DNA of 64,000 bases, taken from NCBI RefSeq assembly GCF_002086285.1, contig NZ_MVHU01000001.1, positions 62,001 through 126,000 on the forward strand, in the 5' to 3' direction. Position 1 is the stretch's first letter; each line of letters starts with the position of its first letter. Positions 1 through 8,476 of the stretch are shown here, in pieces. Made by a program: the position numbers and the translations under genes. Origin of the DNA: Mycolicibacter kumamotonensis. Lineage in GTDB: Bacteria; Actinomycetota; Actinomycetes; Mycobacteriales; Mycobacteriaceae. The notes beneath the pieces were generated by a model. That model saw only the letters and a list, made by a program, of their open reading frames with translations. It was not told the origin of the DNA and made no database searches.

Positions 1-1129
1 GGGTCTCGGTGGCGAACACGGCTTTGACCAGGCCGGCGGTGAACAGTTCCTCGACGGTGTGGCGGAACACCGGCAGCAACCCGGCGTGGTGGGCGGCCAG
101 TCCGCGCAACAGCCCCTCCCGCCATTCGTAGTAATCCAGCACGGCCAGGTCGTCGTCGGCGAGGTCGCCGCAGCGGTGGTCGATCACTTCGGCGATGCGG
201 GCCCGCTCCTCTTCGCTGGTCAACCGCAGCGGTGAGCGCAGGCACTGCTTGACCGCGGCATCGCAGCCGACCCGGGAGAACACGAAGGTGATCGCCGGCA
301 GCAGGCCGGCCGATTCCAGGACGGCGATCACATCGGGGCGCATCGGGGGCCGGTAGCTCGGCCGCCCGGGGCCGCCCCGTCCCCCGTGGCGGCGCGGCGA
401 CCAGTCGGTGAGCCGGTCGGCCTCCCGGCGATGGGCGATGTGGCGCAACAGTTGCGGATTGACACGGGGCCGGCCGGCGGCGCCCCGCCCGTCGGTGTCG
501 GGCCGGGATTCGAACAGGTCGAACAGTCGCTTGCCGACCATCATGTGCTGCCACAGCGGCACCGGCCGGTGTTCGTCGACGACGACGGTGGTGTCCCCCC
601 GGACGGTCTGGATCCAGCCGCCGAACTCTTCGGCGTTGCTGACCGTCGCCGACAGGCTGACCAGCCGCACCTCGTCGGCCAGGTGCAGGATGACCTCCTC
701 CCAGACCGCGCCGCGCATCCGGTCGGCCAGGAAGTGCACCTCATCCATCACTACATGCGAAAGACCTTGCAGAGCAGGGGAATTCGCGTAGAGCATGTTG
801 CGCAAGACCTCGGTGGTCATCACCACCACCGGCGCGTTGGCGTTGACCGACAGGTCACCGGTCAGCAGGCCCACCCGTTCTTTGCCGTAGCGAGCGACCA
901 AGTCGGTGTGCTTCTGGTTGCTCAGCGCTTTGATCGGCGTGGTGTAGAAGCACTTTCCGCCTCCGGCCAGGGCCAGGTGCACCGCGAACTCCCCGACCAC
1001 GGTCTTACCGGCGCCGGTCGGGGCGCACACCAGCACGCCCCGACCCTCCTGCAGGGCCGCACAGGCCCTGCGCTGGAAGTCGTCCAGCCCGAACGGCAGT
1101 TGCTCGGTGAACAGGCTCAGCTCGGTCAT
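1..1129 (-). CDS. helY: HelY-type DEVH-box helicase, C-terminus beyond window
   Basis: Superfamily 2 Ski2-like RNA/DNA helicase; only about the first 376 residues lie in the window and the frame runs off at base 1. The ATG at 1129 opens with MTELSLFTEQLPFGLDDFQ. Walker A follows as APTGAGKT, then TTPIKALSNQK (motif Ia), the DEVHF box (motif II), SLSATVSN (motif III) and, near the edge, FATET. This order and spacing match mycobacterial HelY, which is around 900 residues in the family. It lies downstream of the tat/paf genes on the same strand, as in M. tuberculosis from memory. The 126-nt gap to tatC holds an inverted repeat. The biological role of HelY is poorly defined; the family assignment is secure. 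Confidence 0.95.
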   Translation of the reverse strand, partial: MTELSLFTEQLPFGLDDFQRRACAALQEGRGVLVCAPTGAGKTVVGEFAVHLALAGGGKCFYTTPIKALSNQKHTDLVARYGKERVGLLTGDLSVNANAPVVVMTTEVLRNMLYANSPALQGLSHVVMDEVHFLADRMRGAVWEEVILHLADEVRLVSLSATVSNAEEFGGWIQTVRGDTTVVVDEHRPVPLWQHMMVGKRLFDLFESRPDTDGRGAAGRPRVNPQLLRHIAHRREADRLTDWSPRRHGGRGGPGRPSYRPPMRPDVIAVLESAGLLPAITFVFSRVGCDAAVKQCLRSPLRLTSEEERARIAEVIDHRCGDLADDDLAVLDYYEWREGLLRGLAAHHAGLLPVFRHTVEELFTAGLVKAVFATET

Positions 1130-1161
1130 GCCGGCACGCCGTCGTGGTCGCTGTCGACCCG

Positions 1162-1223
1162 CGCGAGCGTGCACAGTTGCACAACAAAACCGGCGCGTTG
1201 CGGTGCAAACACGCACGCTCGCG
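1162..1223. repeat. Interrupted inverted repeat between helY and tatC
   Basis: The 11-nt arm CGCGAGCGTGC (1162-1172) is repeated as its exact reverse complement GCACGCTCGCG (1213-1223). A nested inner pair, TTGCAC (1177-1182) and GTGCAA (1203-1208), makes one long interrupted hairpin. It sits in the gap after the tatC stop and before the helY start. It could be a dispersed mycobacterial palindromic element or a transcript-processing/attenuation hairpin. There is no U-tract, so it is not a standard intrinsic terminator. Confidence 0.7.
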
Positions 1224-1255
1224 GGGTTGGGGCTCGCCCCGGGTGCGGCGTGGGG

Positions 1256-2170
1256 TTACTCATGCGGCGCGGCGACGGGTGCGGGGGGCTCGATAGGTGA
1301 GGCTTCATCGTCGCCGAGCGGCGCGGCGGCCTCCCGCCTGGCCTTGCGTTTGTCGTGCAGCCGGGCGATCTGGATCGCGAACTCCAGCAGCAGCGTCAGT
1401 GCCAGGCCGAGCGCGGTCATCGAGAACGGATCGGAGCCCGGCGTGGCGACCGCGGCGAAGGCGAACACCGCGAAGATCAGCCCGCGCCGCCACTCCGCCA
1501 GCCGGGCGTAGCTGAGCACGCCGACCTGATTGAGCATCACGATCAGCAGCGGGAATTCGAAACTGATTCCGAACACCAGCAGCAGGTTGATCAAGAACCC
1601 GAAATAGCGTTCACCCGACAGCGCGGTCACCTGGACGTCGCTGCCGATGGTCAGCAGAAAACCCAGCGCCTTGGCCAGCACCAGATACGCCAGGACGGCG
1701 CCGGCGACGAACAGCACGGCGGCCGATACGACGAACACCACCGCGAAGCGCCGCTCCTTGCGGTACAAGCCCGGCGTGATGAAGGCCCACAGCTGGTAGA
1801 ACCAGATCGGGCAGGCCAGTACCACGCCGGCGGCGACAGCGACCTTGAGCCGCAGCATGAACTGATCGAACGGCCCGGTGGCCAGCAATCGGCAGTGCCC
1901 GTCCGCAGCGATCTGCGCCCGCGCCGAGTCGGGCAGCGCGCAATAGGGATGTCGTAGCCACTCGCCGAGGCTCTCCAGCCCCAGGAAGCCGTGCGAGTAC
2001 CAGGCGAACCCGAAGGCGGTGGTCACGGCGATCCCGGCCAGCGACAACAACAGCCGGGTACGCAGTTCGCGGATGTGTTCGACGAGCGACATCGTCCCGT
2101 CGGGATTGGTGCGGCTGCGCCGTTGGCGTGGGTCAAGCCGCTTGACGAAGCTGGTGGCACGCACCATCAC
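1256..2170 (-). CDS. tatC: Sec-independent protein translocase TatC
   Basis: Integral membrane receptor subunit of the twin-arginine translocase, which exports folded proteins with RR signal peptides. The 304-residue product has the expected six hydrophobic segments. It carries the N-terminal TatC signature ([15 protein letters not shown], about residues 27-41) that contacts signal peptides, and the conserved stretches [13 protein letters not shown] and [14 protein letters not shown]. The charged C-terminal tail ([12 protein letters not shown]) is typical of mycobacterial TatC. It lies 30 nt downstream of tatA, so the two are probably cotranscribed. MM at the start leaves a one-codon ambiguity. 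A tatB is not expected here. Confidence 0.96.
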   Translation of the reverse strand: MMVRATSFVKRLDPRQRRSRTNPDGTMSLVEHIRELRTRLLLSLAGIAVTTAFGFAWYSHGFLGLESLGEWLRHPYCALPDSARAQIAADGHCRLLATGPFDQFMLRLKVAVAAGVVLACPIWFYQLWAFITPGLYRKERRFAVVFVVSAAVLFVAGAVLAYLVLAKALGFLLTIGSDVQVTALSGERYFGFLINLLLVFGISFEFPLLIVMLNQVGVLSYARLAEWRRGLIFAVFAFAAVATPGSDPFSMTALGLALTLLLEFAIQIARLHDKRKARREAAAPLGDDEASPIEPPAPVAAPHE

Positions 2171-2200
2171 GGGGCGCTCGTGCGCTGCGGGGACGAGAGC

Positions 2201-2428
2201 CTAGGCCGACCGCGGGTCAGCCGGTGGCTCGACGCGTTCGGACTGTACGGGTGATGGCGTGGCCGATGGTTCCGACTTGCTGTCGCCCTGCAGTTCGCGG
2301 ATCTCTGATTTGAAGATTCGCAGCGACTTGCCGAGCGACCGTGCCGCGTCGGGAAGCCGCTTGGCGCCGAACAGCACGACCACTACGAGCAACAGGATCG
2401 CCCAGTGCCACGGACTGAGACTGCCCAC
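2201..2428 (-). CDS. tatA: Twin-arginine translocase subunit TatA
   Basis: Pore-forming subunit of the Tat translocase: one N-terminal transmembrane helix, a hinge and an amphipathic helix. The product is 75 residues. The sequence [20 protein letters not shown] is followed by the hallmark [17 protein letters not shown] longer frame is open upstream, but GTG at 2428 is preferred: it gives the family N-terminus and has a GGAGGT ribosome-binding site about 8 nt upstream. It lies between pafC and tatC in one co-oriented cluster, the order remembered for M. tuberculosis Rv2094c. Confidence 0.95.
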   Translation of the reverse strand: MGSLSPWHWAILLLVVVVLFGAKRLPDAARSLGKSLRIFKSEIRELQGDSKSEPSATPSPVQSERVEPPADPRSA

Positions 2429-2504
2429 TTCGGTTACCTCCAGACGTCGCCTCGATGCTACCGCAGCACCCCAGCTCGGCCCGCCTCCGCGCGCCACCGA
2501 GACG

Positions 2505-3458
2505 CTAGCCGCTGTCGGCCCCGGCATAGGCCGCAAGGGCGGCCACCGCGGCCTCGCGCACCCGGGTCGCCAGTGACTCGGGCGCCAAGACCTGCACCTC
2601 GTCGCCCATCCCCAGCAGCAGCCGCGTCAACCACTCGTCGGAGGCATACGTCATCTCGGCCTCTCGCCAACCATCGGCCAACTCACCCACCAGCCGCATC
2701 GGGTAGTACTCGAACATCCAGGCCACCGAGGGCGCCACCCGCACCGTCGCGACCGGCATCGACGGGTCGGCGTCGAACAGCGACGTATCGGTCTCGGCCT
2801 GCCGCGCCGGTACCGGCGGCGCGGACGGCTCGTCGAGCACCTCGGCGCCGTCGATGCGATCGAAGCGGAACAGCCGCACGCCCGCGGATTCTCGGCACCA
2901 CGCCTCCAGGTAGCTGTGGTTGGCGATCAGCACCACCCGGATCGGGTCGACGATCCGGTGCGATGAGCTGTCCCGCGAGGCGGCGTAGTAGTCGAGGGCC
3001 AGTGCCCGATGGCGGTGCACGGCGTCGCGGACGATCCCGGCGACCGGGTCATCCTCAGCCACGGGTTCGGCGGCCGGGTGGGCGGCCTGACCGGCGGCGT
3101 TCTCGATCTTGGCGATCGCGGCGCGGGCCGCTCGGGGGTCGACGATGCCGGGCATGTCCACCAGCGCCCGCAGTGCCATGAGCACGGCGGTGGCCTCCGG
3201 CGAGGTCAGCCGCAACGGCCGATCCACTCCCGCGGACTCGTGGACGTCGAGCCGGTCCTCGTAGAAGGTCACGTCGATCAGATCCCCGGGCCCGTAGCCG
3301 GGTAGGCCACACATCACCAGCTGATGCAGATCGGCCTGCAGTTGCGCGAGGCTCACGCCGAGTTCGGCGGCGGCCTGCTTCTTGGTAATCCCGGGACGGG
3401 CCTGCAGGTAGGGCACCATGTTCAACAGCCGGACCAGCCGATGCGACAGGTTGTTCAC
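2505..3458 (-). CDS. pafC: PafC, WYL-domain transcriptional regulator
   Basis: With PafB it forms the PafBC regulator that activates the LexA/RecA-independent DNA-damage response in mycobacteria (established knowledge). The 317-residue product has an N-terminal winged helix ([20 protein letters not shown]), a WYL domain including [14 protein letters not shown], and a C-terminal WCX-type region ([19 protein letters not shown]). The GTG at 3458 gives the family N-terminus, although the frame is open far upstream. Its start overlaps the pafB stop by 4 nt (GTGA), which implies translational coupling with its partner. Confidence 0.95.
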   Translation of the reverse strand: MNNLSHRLVRLLNMVPYLQARPGITKKQAAAELGVSLAQLQADLHQLVMCGLPGYGPGDLIDVTFYEDRLDVHESAGVDRPLRLTSPEATAVLMALRALVDMPGIVDPRAARAAIAKIENAAGQAAHPAAEPVAEDDPVAGIVRDAVHRHRALALDYYAASRDSSSHRIVDPIRVVLIANHSYLEAWCRESAGVRLFRFDRIDGAEVLDEPSAPPVPARQAETDTSLFDADPSMPVATVRVAPSVAWMFEYYPMRLVGELADGWREAEMTYASDEWLTRLLLGMGDEVQVLAPESLATRVREAAVAALAAYAGADSG

Positions 3459-4450
3459 GCCGGCACCTCCCGGGCGCAGGCGGTGAGCCGGGCTACGACG
3501 TCCTCGCGCAGCGAAGGCGGGGCTAGGACGACGGCGTCGGCCCCGTAACCGGCGATCTCCCGGGCCAGCCGGTCGTGTGTGCCGATGTCGACGCCGATGA
3601 CGTCGCCGTCGCGCCCACCCGAGGACTCGCGGCCCAGCACCGTGCCGGCCCGGCGCAGAGCCACCGCCCGGCCGTCGGCGACCCAGATGCGGGCCTGGAG
3701 ACCGCTGGGCGCCTCCCCCACGGCGGCCGCCACGATCTGGCGCAGATCGACGGAGTCGGGGCGGGTGACCGCGCCCGGCGGCCCGATCGGCGTGACGTCG
3801 TCGGCGATGCGCGACATCCGGAAGGTGCGGACCGCGTCGCGGTCGCGGTCGTGGCCCACCAGATACCACCGGCCGCGGTGGGTGACCACACCCCACGGCT
3901 CCACGGTGCGGGTGGCGTAGGGCGCGACCGGTGACGGGCGGTGACCGAACTGGACGGCCTGCCCCGCCTGTACGGCATCGGTCAGCGCCTCCAACACCGG
4001 CTCGGCGCGGTGGATACCGGGCAGTGCCGCCGGCGGGGCGACCAGCACGTCGGCGCGATCCGGATCCACTTCGACTCCGGCGGCCTGCAGTTTGCCCACC
4101 GCACCTTGGGCGTTGGCGCGTAGCTCCGGCGACTGCCACAGCTGGACTGCGACCGCGACCGCGGCGGCCTCTTCGCGGGTCAGCTCGATGGCGGGCAGCG
4201 CGTAGGCCTCGGGGTTGATGCGGTACCCCTCGACGGTGTCCAGACCCGAGACCTTGCCGGTCTCCAACGGTATGCCCAGGTCACGTAGCTCGTTCTTGTC
4301 GCGCTCGAACATCCGGGAGAACGCGTCGTCGCTGGGGCTGTCACCGTAGCCGATCACAGTGGCGCGGATCTTCTCCGCGGTGAGGTAACCGCGGGTGGAC
4401 AGCAGCGCGATCACGAGGTTCAGGAGTCGTTCGACTTTGGCGGTCGCCAT
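3455..4450 (-). CDS. pafB: PafB, WYL-domain transcriptional regulator
   Basis: Partner of PafC in the DNA-damage activator PafBC. The 331-residue product begins MATAKVERLLNLVIALLST, the conserved winged-helix N-terminus. A literal WYL motif occurs in GRWYLVGHDRDRDAVRTF, and a C-terminal WCX-like region follows. The ATG at 4450 was chosen by family N-terminus because the frame is open upstream. It is separated from pafA by 77 nt and overlaps pafC by 4 nt. Despite the gene name (proteasome accessory factor), the protein is a transcription factor and not part of the pupylation enzyme. Confidence 0.95.
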   Translation of the reverse strand: MATAKVERLLNLVIALLSTRGYLTAEKIRATVIGYGDSPSDDAFSRMFERDKNELRDLGIPLETGKVSGLDTVEGYRINPEAYALPAIELTREEAAAVAVAVQLWQSPELRANAQGAVGKLQAAGVEVDPDRADVLVAPPAALPGIHRAEPVLEALTDAVQAGQAVQFGHRPSPVAPYATRTVEPWGVVTHRGRWYLVGHDRDRDAVRTFRMSRIADDVTPIGPPGAVTRPDSVDLRQIVAAAVGEAPSGLQARIWVADGRAVALRRAGTVLGRESSGGRDGDVIGVDIGTHDRLAREIAGYGADAVVLAPPSLREDVVARLTACAREVPA

Positions 4451-4527
4451 GAAAATAGACAATAGGCGGTGCCGGGTGCCGGGTCGGTCGGATGTGGGCA
4501 GCCGGCGCGTATGTGACCTGGGGCCGG

Positions 4528-5886
4528 CTACATGCTGGCGATGAGCCGCTTGACCCGCTCGTCCACCGACCGGAACGGGTCCTTGCACAGCACGGTGCGC
4601 TGAGCCTGGTCGTTGAGCTTGAGGTGCACCCAGTCGACCGTGAAGTCGCGCCCCGCCGCCTGTGCGGCGCTGATGAATTCGCCGCGCAGCTTGGCGCGGG
4701 TGGTCTGCGGCGGGGTGTCGACCGCCTCGTCGACTTCCTCGTCGGTGGTGACCCGAGCCGCCAGGCCTTTGCGCTGCAGCAGATCGAACACGCCGCGGCC
4801 ACGTTTGATGTCGTGGTAGGCCAGATCCAGCTGGGCGATCTTGGGGTCGGACAACTCCATGTCGTAGCGGTCCTGGTAGCGCTGGAACAGCTTTCGCTTG
4901 ATCACCCAGTCGATCTCGGTGTCGACCTTCGCGAAATCCTGGGTTTCGACCGCGTCGAGCTGGCGGCCCCACAAGTCGATGACCTGCTCGAGCTGCGGGT
5001 TGCTGGCCCGCGTCCGCACGTACTCCACCGCGCGCCCGTAGTACTCACGCTGGATGTCCAGGGCGCCGGCCTGACGGCCCCCGGCCAGGCGCACCGGACG
5101 GCGGCCGGTGACGTCGTGGCTGACCTCGCGGATCGCTCGAATGGGGTTGTCGAGCGAGAAGTCCCGGAATGGCACCCCCGCCTCGATCATCTCCAGCACC
5201 AAGGCAGCGCTGCCGACCTTGAGCAGTGTCGAGGTCTCGGACATGTTGGAGTCGCCGACGATGACGTGCAGCCGCCGGTACTTCTCGGCGTCGGCGTGCG
5301 GCTCGTCGCGGGTGTTGATGATCGGGCGGGAGCGCGTGGTCGCGCTCGACACGCCCTCCCAGATGTGCTCGGCGCGCTGCGACAAGCAGAACGTTGCGGC
5401 CTTGGGAGTCTGCAGCACCTTGCCGGCGCCGCAGATCAGCTGGCGGGTCACCAGAAACGGCAGCAACACATCGGAGATCCGGGAGAACTCCCCGGCCCGC
5501 ACGATCAGGTAGTTCTCGTGGCAGCCGTAGGAGTTGCCGGCCGAGTCGGTGTTGTTCTTGAACAGGTAGATGTCGCCGCCGATGCCCTCATCGGCCAGCC
5601 GCTGCTCGGCATCGATCAGCAGGTCTTCGAGCACCCGTTCCCCGGCCCGATCATGCGTGACCAGCTGAGTCAGGTTGTCGCACTCGGCGGTGGCGTACTC
5701 GGGATGGCTGCCGACGTCCAGATACAATCGAGCGCCGTTGCGCAGGAACACATTCGAACTACGGCCCCATGACACCACCCGGCGGAACAGGTACCGTGCC
5801 ACCTCGTCGGGTGACAGTCGCCGGTGGCCGTGGAAGGTGCAGGTGACACCGAACTCGGTCTCGATGCCCATGATTCTGCGCTGCAC
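4528..5886 (-). CDS. pafA: Pup--protein ligase PafA
   Basis: ATP-dependent ligase that joins the C-terminal glutamate of Pup to substrate lysines and so marks proteins for the mycobacterial proteasome. The 452-residue product begins [20 protein letters not shown], which contains the catalytic-core IETEFG motif, and ends KRLIASM. Glutamine-synthetase-like nucleotide-binding stretches ([32 protein letters not shown]) are intact. Length and ends match M. tuberculosis PafA as remembered. In M. tuberculosis the mpa/dop/pup/prcBA genes lie upstream; here the upstream neighbour is pdtaR, 37 nt away and co-oriented, so the proteasome genes must be elsewhere. Confidence 0.98.
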   Translation of the reverse strand: MQRRIMGIETEFGVTCTFHGHRRLSPDEVARYLFRRVVSWGRSSNVFLRNGARLYLDVGSHPEYATAECDNLTQLVTHDRAGERVLEDLLIDAEQRLADEGIGGDIYLFKNNTDSAGNSYGCHENYLIVRAGEFSRISDVLLPFLVTRQLICGAGKVLQTPKAATFCLSQRAEHIWEGVSSATTRSRPIINTRDEPHADAEKYRRLHVIVGDSNMSETSTLLKVGSAALVLEMIEAGVPFRDFSLDNPIRAIREVSHDVTGRRPVRLAGGRQAGALDIQREYYGRAVEYVRTRASNPQLEQVIDLWGRQLDAVETQDFAKVDTEIDWVIKRKLFQRYQDRYDMELSDPKIAQLDLAYHDIKRGRGVFDLLQRKGLAARVTTDEEVDEAVDTPPQTTRAKLRGEFISAAQAAGRDFTVDWVHLKLNDQAQRTVLCKDPFRSVDERVKRLIASM

Positions 5887-5923
5887 GTCATCGAGCCTAC
5901 TGGTTGCGCAACCGCAACGGGGG

Positions 5924-6547
5924 TCAGGCCGGAGGGTTCGCCGCCGTGTCGAGGGTTTCCAGCACCACCTCGGCGACCTGCCGCATCGTGGTCCGCTTGT
6001 CCATCGCCGCCCGCTGAATCCACTTGAACGCCTCGGGCTCGCTCAGGCCCTGCTTGGACTGCAGCAGCCCCTTGGCCCGCTCGATGAGCTTGCGGGTCTC
6101 CAGCTGCTCGGACAGGGTGCTGACTTCGCGTTCCAGCGCGGTGATCTCCTCGGCCCGGCTGACCGCCAGCTCGATCGCCGGGACCAGGTCGCTGGCCGAG
6201 AACGGCTTGACCAGGTAGGCCATCGCCCCGGCGGCGCGGGCGCGTTCCACCAATTCGCGCTGGCTGAACGCGGTGAGCATGACGATCGGCGCGATGCGTT
6301 TCCCGGCGATCTCCGAGGCCGCGTCGATGCCGTCGCGGCGCGGCATCTTCACATCGATGATCACCAGATCCGGGCGCAGCAGCTCGGCCAGCTCGACGGC
6401 CTCCTGCCCGTCGCCGGCCTCGCCCACCACCTCGTAGCCCTCTTCCCGCAGCATTTCGGCGAGATCCAGGCGGATCAGCGCCTCGTCCTCGGCGATCAGA
6501 ACCCGGCGGGCAGGGCGCGGGGCGCTCTCGGATGTCGACGCAGTCAT
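5924..6547 (-). CDS. pdtaR: PdtaR, response regulator with ANTAR RNA-binding domain
   Basis: Output regulator of the PdtaS/PdtaR two-component system. It combines an N-terminal receiver with a C-terminal ANTAR domain that binds nascent RNA and promotes antitermination. The product is 207 residues. The receiver has the acidic pocket (IAEDEAL, about residues 18-24), phospho-acceptor Asp65 ([12 protein letters not shown]) and the Lys of YLVKPF. The ANTAR helices include [10 protein letters not shown] and [11 protein letters not shown]. The ATG at 6547 is preferred over a start 16 codons upstream because it matches Rv1626. No sensor kinase gene is in the window. It lies directly upstream of pafA, which I believe is a non-ancestral junction. 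Confidence 0.96.
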   Translation of the reverse strand: MTASTSESAPRPARRVLIAEDEALIRLDLAEMLREEGYEVVGEAGDGQEAVELAELLRPDLVIIDVKMPRRDGIDAASEIAGKRIAPIVMLTAFSQRELVERARAAGAMAYLVKPFSASDLVPAIELAVSRAEEITALEREVSTLSEQLETRKLIERAKGLLQSKQGLSEPEAFKWIQRAAMDKRTTMRQVAEVVLETLDTAANPPA

Positions 6548-6629
6548 CACCCCATTCTGTCGTGGCGGCCGCCGGCGGCAACCCTTCGGGGGCATCGTCT
6601 AAGGTAAAGACCCGCGCGCAAGCGCCCAC

Positions 6630-6706
6630 GCCCTCGTATCCCAACTGGCAGAGGAAACGGATTCAAAACCCGTACAGTGTGAGTTCGAATCTCACCGAGG
6701 GCACCA
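6630..6706 (+). tRNA. tRNA with CAA anticodon (Leu), encoded CCA end
   Basis: The acceptor stem GCCCTCG (6630-6636) pairs with CGAGGGC (6696-6702), followed by A and an encoded CCA (6704-6706). D-stem TCC/GGA and T-arm GTGAG-TTCGAAT-CTCAC are clear. The anticodon loop is TTCAAAA with anticodon CAA at 6664-6666, which reads UUG (Leu). Two oddities: the variable region is only 5 nt (6674-6678), although bacterial tRNA-Leu normally has a long class II arm, and the last anticodon-stem pair is A-C (6661/6669). From memory, a Leu tRNA is annotated near Rv1626 in other mycobacteria. Amino-acid identity rests on the anticodon only. Confidence 0.88.
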
Positions 6707-6709
6707 CGA

Positions 6710-7042
6710 TCAGCGCGGTGCATACATGATCACCGCGACCCCGGTCAGACAGATCAGCGCACCGAGGACATCGGCGCGATCGGGTCGGAATCCGTCGAAC
6801 GCCATACCCCAGGCCAGCGAGCCCGCCACGAAGACCCCGCCGTAGGCGGCCAGAATCCGGCCGAAATGTGCGTCGGGCTGCCACGTCGCCACAAAGCCGT
6901 ACAACCCGAGGGCGATCACGCCCGCGCCGGCCCACAGCAGGCCGCGATGCTCGCGTACGCCCTGCCACACCAGCCAGGCGCCGCCGATCTCCGCGACGGC
7001 GGCCAGCACGAACAGGGCGACCGAACGCAGCACCATGGCCAC
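6710..7042 (-). CDS. YnfA/UPF0060 family small membrane protein
   Basis: Small integral membrane protein of 110 residues with four hydrophobic segments, very similar in wording to M. tuberculosis Rv2639c. Recognisable stretches are [38 protein letters not shown] and [20 protein letters not shown]. Family function is not established, although it resembles the small multidrug resistance fold. GTG at 7042 and ATG at 7036 are both possible starts. Its stop lies only 4 nt past the 3' end of the oppositely oriented tRNA. It is out of place relative to M. tuberculosis, where the homologue is elsewhere. Confidence 0.9.
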   Translation of the reverse strand: MAMVLRSVALFVLAAVAEIGGAWLVWQGVREHRGLLWAGAGVIALGLYGFVATWQPDAHFGRILAAYGGVFVAGSLAWGMAFDGFRPDRADVLGALICLTGVAVIMYAPR

Positions 7043-7101
7043 CGACCCTAGCCGCCGGTGAAACCGCCAACGGCGCAGCTCACCGGATTAGGCTGTCGAT
7101 T

Positions 7102-7226
7102 GTGACCGTCAAGCGGTTCCTCGCGGTGCCGGCCGAGGCCCAAGCCCCTACCGGCGCTCGCACTGCATCCCGGCCCGCACCCGGCATTACGCGGCGCGGC
7201 TGTCGCAGCGGCTGCGGATCCTCAAG
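7102..7226 (+). other. Possible frame-shifted N-terminal segment of the cyclase
   Basis: Homologous cyclases have about 45 residues before the first membrane helix. Here GTG at 7102 opens VTVKRFLAVPAEAQAPT in one frame. The continuing family-like text RTRHYAARLSQRLRILKV is in the frame of the downstream gene and reads straight into it at 7227. That frame has a stop (TAG) at 7089 and no ATG/GTG/TTG before 7227. Joining the two needs a single -1 shift near 7168-7178. This suggests a one-base deletion or a sequence error; otherwise the gene simply starts at 7227. Confidence 0.5.
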
Positions 7227-8411
7227 GTGTCTGCCGGGCTGGCCGCGTGCATCAGCGCGGGCTTCGGGCTGCTGGAGATCTGGGCCGACCCGACCTACTG
7301 GTGGATCGGCGCGCTGAACCTGCTGGCCGCCGCCGCCTTCGTGCTGACCCCGCTGCTCTACCACTACGGCGAGCTGATCGCGCCACTGACGTTCGTCGCC
7401 ATCGCCTACCTGACGACCTTCGTGGTCTGTTGGGTGGTCGGGACCGGATCGGGCATCCAGTTCTATTTCTTGGCCTCGGCGTCGATCAGCGTGCTCATCC
7501 TCGGCGTGGACCGGATCAAGCTGGCCGCCGCGGTGGCGGGCGTCGGTGCGGCCCTGACCATCGCCCTGCAGTTCCTGGTCCCGCCCGACAATCTGAATCA
7601 GCCGGCCTGGCTGCGCAACCTGTCCTTCGTGTTGGTGGTGGTCTCGGCGTGCTTCATGGTGGTCGCCACCATCTGGTTCGCGCTGCGCGAGATCGCCCAC
7701 GCCGAAGCGGCGATGGAGGCAGAGTACGAACGCTCCGAAGCGCTGCTGGCCAACATCTTGCCGACGGCGGTCGCCGACCGGCTGAAGAACCCGGCCGTGG
7801 ACGTGATCGCCGACAGCTATCCGGACGCCTCGGTGCTGTTCGCCGATATCGCCGACTTCACCCGGCGGGCCAGCCAGACCGAACCCGGCCCGCTGGTGGA
7901 ATTCCTCAATGAGCTCTACTCCGGGCTCGACCGGCTCGTCGACCGGCACGGATTGGAGAAGATCAAGACCAGCGGCGATTCCTACATGGTGGTCAGCGGA
8001 GTCCCCAACCCCAGACCGGATCACCTGCATGCGCTGGCGCGGCTGGCGCTCGACATCGCCGACACCGTCGCCGAACTGCGCGATCCGCGGGGCCGGCCGG
8101 TGTCGTTGCGGATCGGCCTGGCCACCGGCCCGGTCGTTGCCGGTGTGGTCGGAAATCGCCGGTTCTTCTACGACGTGTGGGGTGACGCGGTCAACCTGGC
8201 CTCTCGGATGGAGTCGACCGGCGCCCAGGACCGGATTCAAGTACCGCAGGAGGTCTACGACCGATTGCGCGACGACTTCGTGTTCGAGGAGCGCGGCGAC
8301 GTCAAGGTCAAGGGCAAGGGTGTCGTGCACACCTGGTTTTTAGTCGGCGAGCGTCCGCCTGCCTCCCGCGGTCCGGCACCCCGGTCATTGCTGTCGGTCC
8401 CTGCACGCTGA
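7227..8411 (+). CDS. cya: Membrane-anchored class III adenylate cyclase (Cya / Rv1625c type)
   Basis: Makes cAMP from ATP. From GTG 7227 the product is 394 residues: six hydrophobic helices (to about 152), a helical linker (EAAMEAEYERSEALLANILP) and one cyclase domain. Catalytic residues are readable: metal-binding Asp207 (FADIADF) and Asp251, adenine-selecting Lys247 (KIKTSGDSY), and transition-state Asn323 and Arg327 (WGDAVNLASRMES). This set matches the mammalian-like homodimeric Rv1625c cyclase. The first helix starts right at the GTG, so the usual cytosolic N-terminus is missing or frame-shifted (see 7102-7226). The catalytic domain itself looks intact. Confidence 0.93.
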   Translation: MSAGLAACISAGFGLLEIWADPTYWWIGALNLLAAAAFVLTPLLYHYGELIAPLTFVAIAYLTTFVVCWVVGTGSGIQFYFLASASISVLILGVDRIKLAAAVAGVGAALTIALQFLVPPDNLNQPAWLRNLSFVLVVVSACFMVVATIWFALREIAHAEAAMEAEYERSEALLANILPTAVADRLKNPAVDVIADSYPDASVLFADIADFTRRASQTEPGPLVEFLNELYSGLDRLVDRHGLEKIKTSGDSYMVVSGVPNPRPDHLHALARLALDIADTVAELRDPRGRPVSLRIGLATGPVVAGVVGNRRFFYDVWGDAVNLASRMESTGAQDRIQVPQEVYDRLRDDFVFEERGDVKVKGKGVVHTWFLVGERPPASRGPAPRSLLSVPAR

Positions 8412-8476
8412 GCGAGTCACCGAGCCGGCTTGGGTAGGGTGCCGGACCAGGTTGTCCCACAACGCAGAGGAGCGCA

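Noticed and set aside
7080..8330. 416-codon minus-strand frame opposite the cyclase
   Set aside because: Low-complexity Gly/Gln/Arg/His text, a shadow of the cyclase coding sequence, which has all catalytic residues.
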